From: Anaeramoeba flamelloides
Taxonomy: Eukaryota > Metamonada > Anaeramoebidae
NCBI GenBank assembly: GCA_027625915.1
Contig: JANTQA010000033.1
Coordinates: 8,184,001-8,248,000 of the forward strand
DNA: 64,000 bases
Reading direction: 5' to 3'
The notes below the pieces were generated by a model. It had not been told where the DNA came from, made no database searches, and saw only the letters and a program-made list of their open reading frames with translations. A program made the position numbers and the translations under genes. This document shows, one piece after another, positions 1 through 11,600 of the stretch (position 1 is its first letter; each line of letters begins with the position of its first letter).

Positions 1-948
1 AAAGGGAAAATCGCAATAAATTTGATTTTCAATTTTCAGTAATGTTCTCAATTAATTTTTCAAATTTTGGATTTTTTTGATTTCTGAATTTACCAAAGAG
101 TTAAAATTAATGGATTCAGAATATTTAACTAATACCCAAATTGAAAAGTTTATAAGTTGCTGGGTAATTGGGTTATTTGTCTGTAAAATGGGAGTATATT
201 TTTGACTTTTTACTAATATTTACAATTGAGCAGAAAAATGGAATTACAGGGTTTCAGAAATTTCCGGGTTTTAGATTTGACAGTAATTTCGGTTTTTATT
301 GTACTCTCAATTCCAAAATAAATGAAACAACATTTTCATTCAGCTTTCCAAAAAAATTACAACTCAAGAATTAAAGTAAATCATAAAAGTCCCAATTCTT
401 AAAGTTTAATTCATAATTTTTGCTTATTTTAATAAGTTAAAATTTGAAATTTATAAGAATTTTAAAACCTTTTTTTGGAAAGCTGAATGAAAATTTTGTA
501 CAATTTATTTTGCAACAAATAGTATTTGGAAAGTTCTTGAGTTTTTTTTTACTAGGAACCCAAACAATATTTTGGGATTCTCGGAATATCAATTTTTCAT
601 TTTCTAATTGGAAACTGATTATAATATGTGAACTGTCTCACCGTTTTGGATTATTTTTTTTTTTGTACAAAGTCCATTTAGGGAAGTGTGGGAATTTGAC
701 CAATTCTCTTTTTTAGGGGATTTCTTTTGTCAAAATATCCCATACTGAAAAGTTCGATCCATGTTTCAAAACAAAAAAGAATCTTCTTTTTGTTAAAAAA
801 AGAACCTATAATTCGCTACTTACCTGTAAATCTTCGATCCAAATCCATTTTAAGTTCTAATTCAAGGATTAGTGCTTTATTAAAAAAGAGACTAAAACAC
901 TGTTCAGTAAGTAGGTGTATTTTAGTGTTTTCCAAATAATGTTTGTTC
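1..948. other. noncoding left edge, no gene seen
   Basis: AT-rich sequence with only short chance open frames rich in Phe, Ile, Lys and Asn. No splice-joined exon, RNA gene or recognised repeat was found. Confidence 0.5.
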
Positions 949-1428
949 AGTAATCAAAACAAAGCGTTAACAAACGACAATAATCCGTGTTTCAAAATAT
1001 TATCCGTGCTTTTTTTTATTCTGGTACCAAAGCAACATCCAATCTACTACCAAATAGTATACCTAAGTTCAAATGAATTTTGAAAGTAAAGGCCTGGTTA
1101 TTTTTAGGAAAATTTAAATTATTCATGCAAATAGTTGAAAAATTTTTTATAATATTTCACTCATTTTTTTGAATTTTTTTGTTTTTTTGATTATATAAAT
1201 TTTCAATAAAAATTAACTCTATTTTTTGAGATAAATTTTGCAATTTGATCCTTCATTTTTAGAATTTCTTTTTAAATAATAGAACTTTAAGAAACTAAAA
1301 CCATATTTTTTTAGGGTTTATTATTGGTTTCTTAGATCGATTAATGAATTGGTCAACTACAACAAAAAAACACGCTTTTTATTTTGAAACATCATTAAAT
1401 TTTTTTGCAAGCTTTATTTGGACTACAG
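949..1428 (+). mobile_element. MITE family A, copy 1 (Tc1/mariner-like ends)
   Basis: A 480-bp element without coding capacity. Its left end begins CAGTAATCAAAA and its right end closes with a related inverted sequence ending ACTACAG followed by TA. About 60 bp at each end form an imperfect inverted repeat that includes GTGTTTCAAAATA and a CGTG-T6 block. A second copy in the opposite orientation lies at 24084-24567 and agrees over its whole length, including both ends, which fixes the boundaries. The CAGTG-type terminus and TA flank are typical of Tc1/mariner elements; assignment to that superfamily is inference. Confidence 0.75.
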
Positions 1429-1430
1429 TA

Positions 1431-1599
1431 CTGATATTGGAATTTTAAATGGGATAAAATTTTCACTTTATTTTCCATATTTGTTTTCAATTAAAAGAAT
1501 TTTCTCAGAAGTGTGTTGTAATTTGTGATCTTGATATATTTGAAAAGGGAAATTGAAAATTGAGTGAAAATTTTTTCGCATTTAGAATTCAAATACCAG
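1431..1599. mobile_element. MITE family B, copy 1
   Basis: A 169-bp near-palindrome starting CTGATATTGGAATTTTAAAT and ending in the complementary ATTCAAATACCAG. It matches the 164-bp copies at 19542-19705 and 19771-19934. It begins at the TA that also closes the family A element, so the two sit head to tail and share a target dinucleotide. The right flank is CA, so this copy's target duplication has decayed. Confidence 0.75.
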
Positions 1600-2269
1600 C
1601 AAGATCTAAACTTCAATTACCCTTTTTAAATTATACTTTTACACTACCACTCTTCTCAATTGAGGCATACTATTGTCAATTTAACACAAACACAAACAAA
1701 CTAAAAGTGAAAAATAAGTTGGAAAATAATTGTTCCAAGATTTATTTGTTTTAAAAAAGATCCCTCAAGCATTTTTGAATCTTTTAAAGGATTTATCTGA
1801 ACTCTAATTAATTATTTATAAACTAAAATCAAATATCCAATGTTTCATTAGTTATAAATCGTGATTTACAGGTTTATTATCTGATTGGAAATTCTTATAC
1901 TTTTTTTTAAAAAAAAAACCATTTGCAACCCACAATCATTTAAAAAAAGTTTTCAAGGAAGTTTCTTCAAGTACTTTTATTAACACTATATAAAGCTTTT
2001 AGTCCTTACTTTTTACAAACTATTGCCCTATTATTTTCCAATTCAGAATGAAAATTTTTATTTCAAGTTTCTACAATATTTTACTAATTAATAGTTGAAA
2101 AAAAATACCAAGACTTCCCAAAATTGATTAGAAAGAAAATTAGTAACGATTTAAATTCAGATTACTTGATTGATCTTTGTGATAAAATTTTGGTTAGGGA
2201 TAATTGATTTTCGGAATTGTTTTAGAATTTTTAAAATTCAAAATAAATGATCAATAAAATTTGGTAGTC
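1600..2269. other. noncoding, upstream of the CUE-like gene
   Basis: AT-rich intergenic DNA that should hold the promoter of the plus-strand gene starting at 2270 or 2669. No TATA box or other motif stands out from the base composition. Confidence 0.4.
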
Positions 2270-3862
2270 ATGAGTTACAGAAATCCTTCAACAGAGACAC
2301 CAATCCCCGATGGAACACTAAACTTTAAAAATTGGAATTTTCACCAATTACAATCACATTTCATTTCTAAAACTAGAGTTTTTCAAAGCTTTCAAACACT
2401 TTTAGACAATCAACAAGCCCAACAAACACTTTATTGTTCTTTAAAAGGGTGAAAAGCTTTTTAGACCTGATTTATTTTGTTATATGATAATGATCATTTG
2501 AAAGGTTTGTCATTAACAAATATTTATTTTGATAAAAAAATAAGATTGTTTTTTTTCAGTTAATCAAGAATCAAACTTAGTAAATTGAATTCAAAGTGCA
2601 ATCTGAGTTGGCTTTTAAAAAAATGTAAAGAAAAATTATTTTTTTTTACTTGTTTGATCAAAAATTCAATGAACAAAAATTCAACTACCACAACACAAAG
2701 ACAAAAAAAGGAAGAACTCCAAAAACAGATATTTAGTATTTGTGAGATGCTACCACAACATCACCCTCGAATTGTGGAACTAATTTTCAAAAATAATAAC
2801 TATAAAGTGACATCTACGGTTGAGGATTTAATAAATTTGCCAACAGATCTGAATTACTATCAAGTAAAGCGCCAATTACCGAGTCAAAGACTCTACTATG
2901 GCCCAATGTATAATAATAGTTATAAAAATTTTGGTACATACAGATACCGAGACTGCTCGAGTTATCAGCGATATTTGCTTGAAAGATCAAAGTGTCGATC
3001 CAAAATAAAAAACGCCTATCTGGTTAATAATACAGAGGATCTTGAGAAACAACAGAATGATCTTGAGCAAATTAATTCCTTAACAAACGAAAAAATAAGT
3101 ACCTACAGTAGTGACGAAGAAGACAAATTACTCAAAAACAATGAAAATGTAAATTCAAGTGAAGAAGAAGAAGAAGATGAAGTAGAAAAGGAAAAAACAA
3201 AGAATGAAAAAGGGAACGAGATCAAGCTAAATTCAAGTAATGATCAATTTTCAGAAAATGAAATACAAACCATCTCGAGCGAAAAACAAGATTTCCAAAC
3301 CCAAATTGATCAAGACAAAGAATATGCCCAGCAATTAGCAAATGAAGAATTTTATAACCAATTAGAAAAATATCAGAATTATCAAAAATATCTTGGGCAA
3401 TATAAAAATGAAGTAAGTCCAGAAAAGAAACCAAAAACAGAAAATGGTTGGTGGAAAAATTTTGTTCAAAAATTTAAATCCAAACCAAAAAAAACATCAA
3501 GCCCAAAAAAAAATACAAACAAGATTAAAAATACAAAAAAGAAAAAATCCTCTAGTAAGCACAAAAAAACAAAGAATAATAATTTTATTTCAAGTAATGT
3601 GAAATATTCAAAATTACCATTAGATGACGAAATGGAAGATCAAGAACTTTTTACAGCTTCCGATGTAATGGAAAAAGAACAACAAAAATTGCAAATAAGA
3701 ACAACTGTCAGGAAAAGGAAAACTCAAAAGCAATTAGATTCTGAGATTTCAGATTCTGATTATGTTGAAGACAAACTTCTTGCAAATGAAGATATCTTTG
3801 ACGATGAACCATTTAGCGATAACGAAAGTGATGCTGTTGAAATGGTGGTTATTGAAAATTAA
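2270..3862 (+). CDS. unrecognised charged protein with CUE-like N-terminal region
   Basis: The main open frame is firm from the ATG at 2669 to the stop at 3862. A residue stretch about 13-57 codons after that ATG (QIFSICEMLPQHHPRIVELI, then NNN and DLINL) looks like a CUE/UBA-type ubiquitin-binding helix bundle. A later stretch (KEYAQQLANEEFYNQ) resembles helices of ubiquitin-pathway proteins. The rest is Ser, Lys and Glu rich, with a basic Lys block and an acidic tail, and is probably disordered. An upstream frame from the ATG at 2270 can be joined by a 132-nt GT-AG intron (2449-2580) in correct phase, giving 486 residues; the exon-1 peptide matches no family I know, so the start is uncertain. 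It is the only gene on the plus strand. Ubiquitin binding is inference. Confidence 0.7.
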
Positions 3863-3873
3863 TTGGAAACTCA

Positions 3874-3879
3874 AATAAA
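3874..3879 (+). terminator. AATAAA polyadenylation signal
   Basis: A canonical AATAAA lies 12 bases after the stop codon of the CUE-like gene. In DNA this AT-rich such hexamers also arise by chance, so only its position supports it. Confidence 0.4.
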
Positions 3880-4984
3880 ATCCCAGTATATTAGCATACC
3901 CAATTTTTTTGTTTTTGTGATAAAAAAGAAAAAAAACCACATTTCAGATTAACTGAAAAATTCCTTTGTATTGTAAAAAAATTTTTTTTGATCAAACATA
4001 GTTATATTGTAACTGTTTATTCATCATAAAGTTTTATTTTCTGCTTTTTGAATCATTTATCATCTATTAAATTTTATTTTTGAATATTAAACTTTTTAAA
4101 AAAATGTTTTATTTTTGTCTTGTTTCATTTATTTATTCTGAGATTATTACTATAATAAAATACAATAAAAGAAAAAATAAATTCTTTTTGGTAACAAATA
4201 TATTGGAATGAGAATATTTTTTTAATTACAATAAGATGGTTTTTGATATACATTAGGGGATTTTTGAAAAAACTTTATTAGAAAAAAATAAAATAATTTA
4301 CTGTTGAGAGAAAAATGTTGGACAGAGAAAAAATAGTTGGGCAGCAATTTTAATTTTGAACCTTACTGAAAATGATTTTTAATTTCTTTTGTTGGTGAAA
4401 TAACTAAAGAAAATAACAATAATCTACTTATTAGAATAACGATTAATGCAATTCCACTTTTTTAAAACCTTATCTCTTATAATCTAAATCAAGTCTAAAA
4501 ATTAACATTTTCAGAATTAATAGTAAACTTTCCTAAAACTAGAATTTTTGTTAAAATAGCATGATCTGCTTTAGTTATCAACCACTCAAATGAGTATTCT
4601 ACACATACCACAGATTAATGAACTTGGAACACATTTAAACCTGGATTTATATAAAATTCAACTGGGTATCAATAGGATTTGCTTTTCAATTTTACTAATG
4701 TTCCCAATTAAAAATTGTGTCCAACCATTTTTCTATGTAAATCATTTTTCTCCCAACATTTATTGAAATAAAAAATTCAATTATAATTTGACTATGACCC
4801 ACTAAATAAAGAAATATTTTGGAACCAATGGGTCTCAACGATTTAATCATCAAGATAAAATAATAAAAATAATACTCGAACATTTTAAAAAATAATTTAA
4901 AGTTAAGTTGTTATATTTTTGAGAATTTAAAAGAATTGAGCAAAATCTAGAATTTTTCTCAATACCTTTGAATTTTGTGAAAGT
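3880..4984. other. noncoding between the CUE-like gene and a hairpin array
   Basis: No gene or recognised repeat. A 62-codon minus-strand frame at 4695-4883 has no family resemblance and is taken as chance. Confidence 0.4.
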
Positions 4985-5345
4985 TTTGTTTGGTTTTCTT
5001 GAGTTTCCTGTTTATTTGTGAAGTGTTCTAGGTTTTTTTGAGTTTTCTATTTATTTAGAAAATCTATTTATTTTTGTTGTTTTTTTTTTTACTTTTTGAA
5101 ATACACAGAAAATTTATTAAAATTTTCTGTAATTTTCAAAAAGTAAAAAAAAACCTAAAAGACTTCACAAATAAAATAGAAAACCTCAAAAAAACTGAAT
5201 GAAAACTTCACAAATAAATAGAAAACTCAAAAAAACTTATCGAAAATCAATCGATTTTAGAAATAAAACAGAAATCCCCAAGAAACACAGACACTCTAAT
5301 GCATTCTATTACACTCTGAGGAACCCGATAGCACCTTACAGCACT
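4985..5345. repeat. modular hairpin array C, locus 1
   Basis: An imperfect palindrome centred near 5115. The left arm carries GGTTTTCTTGAGTTTCCTG, a TTTGTGAAGTGTTCTAGG module and ACTTTTTGAAA; the right arm carries their complements, with copies of CTTCACAAATAAA and AGAAAAC. It is followed at 5290-5345 by a less palindromic spacer containing repeated GCAC/ACACTC units. The same modules, in different order and number, recur at 12.4, 20.1, 26.7, 31.3 and 33.1 kb. Confidence 0.8.
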
Positions 5346-7527
5346 TCCAAAGAATATTCCTAAATTATTTAAAGAAAAATTTTTGAGTTTAAAAAACAAA
5401 ATTATCACAAAATTGTATCAAGTAAAACATTTCTCAAATTGAGAACTTTTATATAAAACAATTTAATATATTCACTATCCTTTAAAATAAAAACGAATAA
5501 GGTATATTTAGAAAAAAATTAAATGCAAAAAATTTGAGTATTGCTCTCAATATGAAAAGGTAAATCAGTTTATTTGGGTTTATAAAGAATAAATTTATCA
5601 CAATCAAATGGAAAAAAAAAATACAAAATTTTAACAAAAAATCTTTTCAAAAGTAATTCTAAGTGAAAAAATACAGAGAAACTCTTTAATACGACAAATA
5701 AAATTCTGAAATTAATTGTAGTTCTTGAGAATTTTTCATCAAAATTTCGACTGATTCGAAAAAATAAGATAATTAAAATAAAAGATATTAAAAATTGAAA
5801 ATATAAAATGTTTAAAATAGTAAAAAAAAAATATATAAATTCAAGGGTCCCATGAAACACTTCTGTAAAAACATGTCTTATTTTTTATATATATTTGAAA
5901 TAATTGAGTAAAATCCTTGATTTTATTCTATGAAATAAAAGAATAAAAAGGGAACTGATTTTTATATCGGAATAACAATTATTAATCACATATTACGGAA
6001 TTATTATTTATATTTTTAACGTTTTATCACCTTTTTGCACTTTAGGATAAGGTATCAACCAAGTAAAATTGTTTAATTTAATTTTAAAAAAGATATTATT
6101 ATTTTATCAAATAATAATTAGTTTTCTTCTTTTTTTATTTATTCTGATATAATATTTACTTTTACCCCCTCTCAGTAAACAAATATCAATCTATGTTAAA
6201 AAGAAATTTGAAAATTTTGGAATTTTATTAATAACAAAAAACTTATTTTTTTTGCATTTTTTCGAAATTGAAAATATTTTTAAAAAGGAATTTTTGTGTT
6301 AACAGGTTTCCAACAAAAAATATTTTGTGTTCTTTCAAATTTTGTAAATAATTGTACCACTCTTCAAATTTTTTTTTTTACTTTTTAACTTTTATCTTTG
6401 TAAAATGAATCGTCAAATTATCTGAAATAATTGATAAAGTAGAAATATTTTTGTTCAAATTAATAGGTGTAAATACTATAAAAAAAAAATAAAAACAATT
6501 CGTTTGGTAAAAAGACCCTGTAAATAATACATCCACATATCATTTTTTTTTAAATACATGTTTAAACCACTTTTGATGAATATTTTATGAAATCAGTAAC
6601 TCTAATCCCAATCCAATTAAATCAAAGAAAATGATAAATAAATAAACATTAAAAAAATAAAATACAAAAGAATTTTGAAGAAACAAAAAGAAGACAATTT
6701 TTGATTGAAAATCACTGAGAATAGGAAAATATAAATTTATTCTTTTAATGATATCTCATTGAATCTTAAGATATTGACCCTAGCTATTAAAAACAAAAAA
6801 AGAATGACCAAAAAAAAATAATAAAAAAAAAAGTCTTTTTTGTTTATTTTAATAAATCTTCAAGTTTTATCAAAAAAAGTCAAAAGAACTCTTTTTTGTT
6901 TTTTCAAAACCCAGATTTTTAATAATTATTGTTTTAAGAATCAAAGAATTCTAGTAGTGAAAAAAATATCAAACATGAAAAAAACCACAAAAAGGATTTT
7001 TAATAGTTAATATTATAAAATTGTTTTGTAATTGCTTTTATTTAAAATCAAATCTTTTTTTTTAAGAATCAAACTATTAAAATTATAACTCATTTGCTTA
7101 TTAGATTGATGATTAATGAAATTATACTTGTTCACCCCCCCATCAATCAAAAAAACAAGAAGAATAACAGGTATCATTTCCCAAACTCTAGTAAACCTCT
7201 ATAAAACCCTCTTGTTTTTCAAAAAAAGTTGATCTACTTAGGTTATCAAACAATTTCTTAAGTATTCTAGAGACCCCCCACTTTAATGAACTTTAGGTAA
7301 TTTTATAACTGAGGTTCATAAAAATTTGGTTATTTATAAAAAGGATTTGATTGAAAAGATTTGAAATTAACACAACAATTTTCCGAATGCTCACCATTAA
7401 AAATATTTTACGGTATTTTTTTCAGGTTTGGTATTTGTTTCACTAATATAATAAATATTTGATTTAGCAAGGAATTGAGTAAAAAATTGATTTTGTGATT
7501 TCTTTTATTTAATATTTTTTTAATCTA
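5346..7527. other. noncoding, no gene seen
   Basis: About 2.2 kb of AT-rich DNA with many homopolymer runs. A 96-codon minus-strand frame at 5570-5860 is almost all Phe, Ile and Leu and is rejected as coding. No repeat family was traced here. Confidence 0.4.
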
Positions 7528-8061
7528 ACTAAACCCCAATTCAAAATTTTCCACACACCAAAATTCGATTTGTGAAAAAAAAAACTTATTTAACCACTTC
7601 TCGAAGATTTACCAAATTAGAACCATTCACCAATTGAAATGTTAACACCTTTTTATAAAATAAAATACTCACAAAACAATAAATAAATAATTATCAATAC
7701 AAATAAATCATGGGTGTGTTAAAAATTTTGGAGAGAGCAAAACAAAAAAATACATTAGTAAATTTGTTTAAATTCTATTAGGAATATTGATCGATCAAAG
7801 GTTAGATACTACCAACTAATTTTATTTGAGTTATTCTATTTGGAACAACTCAAGTTTAACATAATATAAACCTTTTAGAAAAATTTTGATCCAACGAAGC
7901 AAATTACGTAATTCAAACAATGAAATGAAAACAAAAACTAAAAGATGAAAAAATGATTATCATATTTTACAAAAATCAAAATTATCTCAAATTTCAATGA
8001 AATTGTATTATTGTGATTGTTTGGAACGTTTTAGCTGTGTGGAAAATTTTGAATTTTAGTT
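7528..8061 (+). mobile_element. MITE family G, copy 1 (Tc1/mariner-like)
   Basis: A 534-bp element flanked by TA on both sides. The left end is ACTAAACCCCAATTCAAAAT followed by TTTCCACACA; the right end is the complementary TGTGTGGAAAATTTTGAATT. It contains the palindrome TTGATCGATCAA at 7787-7798, shared with family F. A reverse-orientation copy lies at 24913-25450. No open frame survives inside, so it must have been moved by a transposase encoded elsewhere. Confidence 0.8.
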
Positions 8062-8649
8062 TATATTACTAAATTGAAAAATTAGCCACTAGAAAAAACA
8101 TTAGTTTGTTTTTTTTAAAAAATAATCAATAAGCATTCATAGGTAAATAACTCTCTTATGAAAAGTTTTAAGAACTATCTGAATTATTTTTCAATACACT
8201 TGATATGTTTTTAGCAATCATAAAGGATTAAATCAAAGTATTAATATCAATATATTTTAAAGATTATCTAATTGATTGATTTTATAAAAAGGTGTGTTCA
8301 CAATTTTTAAATAATAATATTTCAAAAAAATAGTAATTTTGAAGCTAAAAATCCCATCATGTTATTTATATACACTGGTGTCTGTTTATAATACAAAATA
8401 AACTTTATAAAATTTCAGAATGTATCTAATTATTAAAAAAAAAAAACATTTGAAAAAAAAAACCAAAAAAAAAAAAATTATCTATTGTAATAATCAAAGG
8501 ATTATTAATCTAAAATTAATATTTTGTTAAAAATTTTGTTCTTGTATCTAATTATGATTTTTAATTCAAAAAAAAAGTGAATTATTCCCAAATCTCCTCC
8601 TCGAAAAAAGAAAAATGAATGACTATTAATTAATGATAAACATATGAAT
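8062..8649. other. noncoding, 3' flank of ABCD4
   Basis: AT-rich DNA just downstream of the minus-strand ABCD4 stop codon. It should contain the 3' UTR and polyadenylation site; no distinct signal can be separated from the base composition. Confidence 0.4.
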
Positions 8650-11600
8650 CTAAAATTCTTCATTAAAATTTTCAATTTTTTCTAATCTCCAATTACCATT
8701 TCTTTGCAAGATCAATTTTTGGTCATGGAATTCATCCAACGAATCTCTATGGCCAATGGAAATGATTGTGATTCCAATTTTTCGTAAAAGCAAATAAATT
8801 TTTTTTTCTGTATCTGTTTCGAGAGCCGAAGTTGATTCATCAAGAATGGCAAATCTCGGCTTATGGTAGATGATTCTTCCGAGTGAAATTCTTTGTTTCT
8901 CGCCAGGTGACAAAGATTTGTTAAGATCCCAAAAACCCTGGAGCACTTCGCTTACTGTCTCACATTTCCCAGAATTAATTTTTTGGTCGATCAAATGTCT
9001 TAAGCCAACCAAGCGAAGGATTTTTTCAACTTCATTTTCTTGCTCTTCCAATTGTATGCCTGACAATTGTGTTGAAAAAACTTTTGGATAAGTGATCTGA
9101 TCACGGAGTGAAGATATGGGCAGATATGGCTCTTGACATAAAATCATCATTGTCTTTGTACTAATCTTTGGTCTTCTAATGATCCCATTTCTACCCTTCC
9201 ATAGGCCACCGAGTATTCGGATTATCGAAGTTTTCCCTGTTCCCGAACTGCCAGTTATTAATAAACTTTGGTTTGGCTTTGCAACAGAAAATTTTAATTT
9301 CTTTGCAAACAAGTGGTTATCTGGTGTGTAGCAGTCGACATTCAAAAAATCAACTGATTGCTCCCCAACCATGACCTTGGTATATTCAATTTCATTTTCT
9401 TTCGTTTCCTTGACATCCATGTATTGGATTTCATCACTTAATTCGGATAATTCATCAATTTTTCTCATTTCATTGATTTTGCTGCTGGAATTAAGAAGGG
9501 GGATTGTAAGGTTTGGATCATCTTCTGTAGATGACGATTCAGTGGAAGAGAATTTTGCTATGCCATCTTGATCTTGTTCATTTGACCTTTCTTTATCTGT
9601 TGAGAGATCCTCAATCACATCGTACATTTGGACGATACGTACGGTATGGGAAAACATGTCAGCAATCGATGCAGAGAGATCAAAAAACTGTGTGAAACCA
9701 AATGCTATTTCAATGAAATAGAAGGAACACAAACTAATAGTAGAGCCGAGCTTTGCCAAATTATCTTGATCTTTCATTTTGTTATTAAAAACTAAGATCC
9801 CAATTACTATATACGAAACAATCGTTGAAAAATATGCAAATAAGGTGGTATTTACTATGGCATTTATATTCGTTCAAGTATTATTGTTTGTTGACAAAAG
9901 AATGATTTTAAATAGATTATTATTTTATTGAGATTAAAAATATAAAAGAAGATTTAAAATTAATAAATTAGGGTAATAAGATTTTGAAAACAAAAAATCA
10001 AATATTTTGGAGATCTTGAGAATTTTTTTTTTGTAATTTGTGTTTTGGTTTTTGAAATTTTGACCTTAACATAATCTATACCGAGAAAACTAAAAAAATT
10101 TGAGACCAATTTCCATTTAAACAATTCAATAACTCTACTTTCAAAACAATTCTTTATTTACAAAGAATATTTCGAAGAATACTTTATTTTACAATGTTTC
10201 CTTGCATTTAGACGAATAAAAACCTTTATTCAAAACTAAGGAAAAAAATTTTTCAAAAAAAAAAGGAAAATGAAGTAAAAATTTTTAAAAATTACTTTAA
10301 ATTTATCTGAATAATTTTACTGATTATTATTATGCTTTCTAGGACTAGAATTTCTCATATTTTCAATTTAAAAAAGTAAGCCATAATTTTTATTAACAAT
10401 CAAAACTTTAGAATAAAATTCAAAAATTGATTATCATATTTTTTAGTTTTATGTGGAAAGAATTGCTTTTTTAAAAACTTTTTTAGATTTTTAGTATTTT
10501 CAATTAAATTTTGATAAATAAAATAAATATTAAAACATATGAATAAATCAATCGAAATTTGTTCCAAGTTTAAGCAAGTAAGGACATTTTACCATTTTGA
10601 AAAATTTTAATTGTGTGAGCATTACTGAAAAATATTTTTTGATTGCACACCGGTTATTAAAACTGTGAAACCAAAATACCATTCACTATGCTCTATTTGT
10701 GAAAAGAAAACGAACCTAAAGTAATTCAGAGTTGAATCTTTTCATTTTGGCTTTTTTTTGAACATTTTTTTTTGATTAAATTTTTGAATTTTATTAAATT
10801 TAGTTTTGGATCTAGAAATGTTTTTATAGGAATGACTGAAATTAATCAAACAGTAAACCAAAAAAATAGACCCGAAAAGGTGTGTCTTTGAAACAAATAT
10901 TTTCTTTTTGAAGGCCAAACATGAAAGATCACCCTTCCAAATAAATTTGTTGAAATAAAGAATGAAAAAAAAAAAAATCCACTAAAACCTATTTTCGAAG
11001 ATTTGATTTCTTTATCTTCTTAGTTTTTATGAACCCAAACAATTTATAACCTTGGGATTTCTCACCCCCTTCTTATTTATTATTATTTTATAAAACTTTT
11101 TTTTACAAATTTGTTTTCAAAATTCTTTTTTCAAATATTTTTATAAAACAATACCAAAATAAAGAATACTATTCCAAAAATTAAAATAAAGGGGTTGAAT
11201 TCTTCGAAATCAAAAAAACAGTTACAAAAGATTCAATCCTAAATAAAAGAAAATTTTAGAAAAAATTTCAATCAGATTCAGAATTATTTTTAGTTCTCTC
11301 ATTTTAATCGAAAATAAATAAAATTATAAAATCAAACGAATTCGTAAATCCAATAAATCTTCATTTTTGAAGAGGAATTGAAAAAAATATCCTATTTTCT
11401 GAACCAAAACTAGAATTAGATGAATTTAAATGAAAATAGGATATTTAAATGAAAATAGGATTTTTAAATTCATTTTGGAAATTCTTTATAAATAAAAAGT
11501 AATTTTTTTCTCAAAAATTTTACAAACTAAAGTATTTCCATTAAGAATTAAAAATAAAAACCAAATTAAAGAATAAGTAATTAGTATCAAGTATTACAGA

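Noticed and set aside
749-757. GTTCGATCC, a possible tRNA B box
   Set aside because: No A box or stem-forming sequence at the right distance.
5570-5860. 96-codon minus-strand frame
   Set aside because: Phe/Ile/Leu-rich translation of plain AT-rich DNA with no conserved feature or neighbouring exon.
8870-9571. Plus-strand frames within ABCD4 exon 3
   Set aside because: They are shadows of the conserved ABC ATPase domain on the minus strand.
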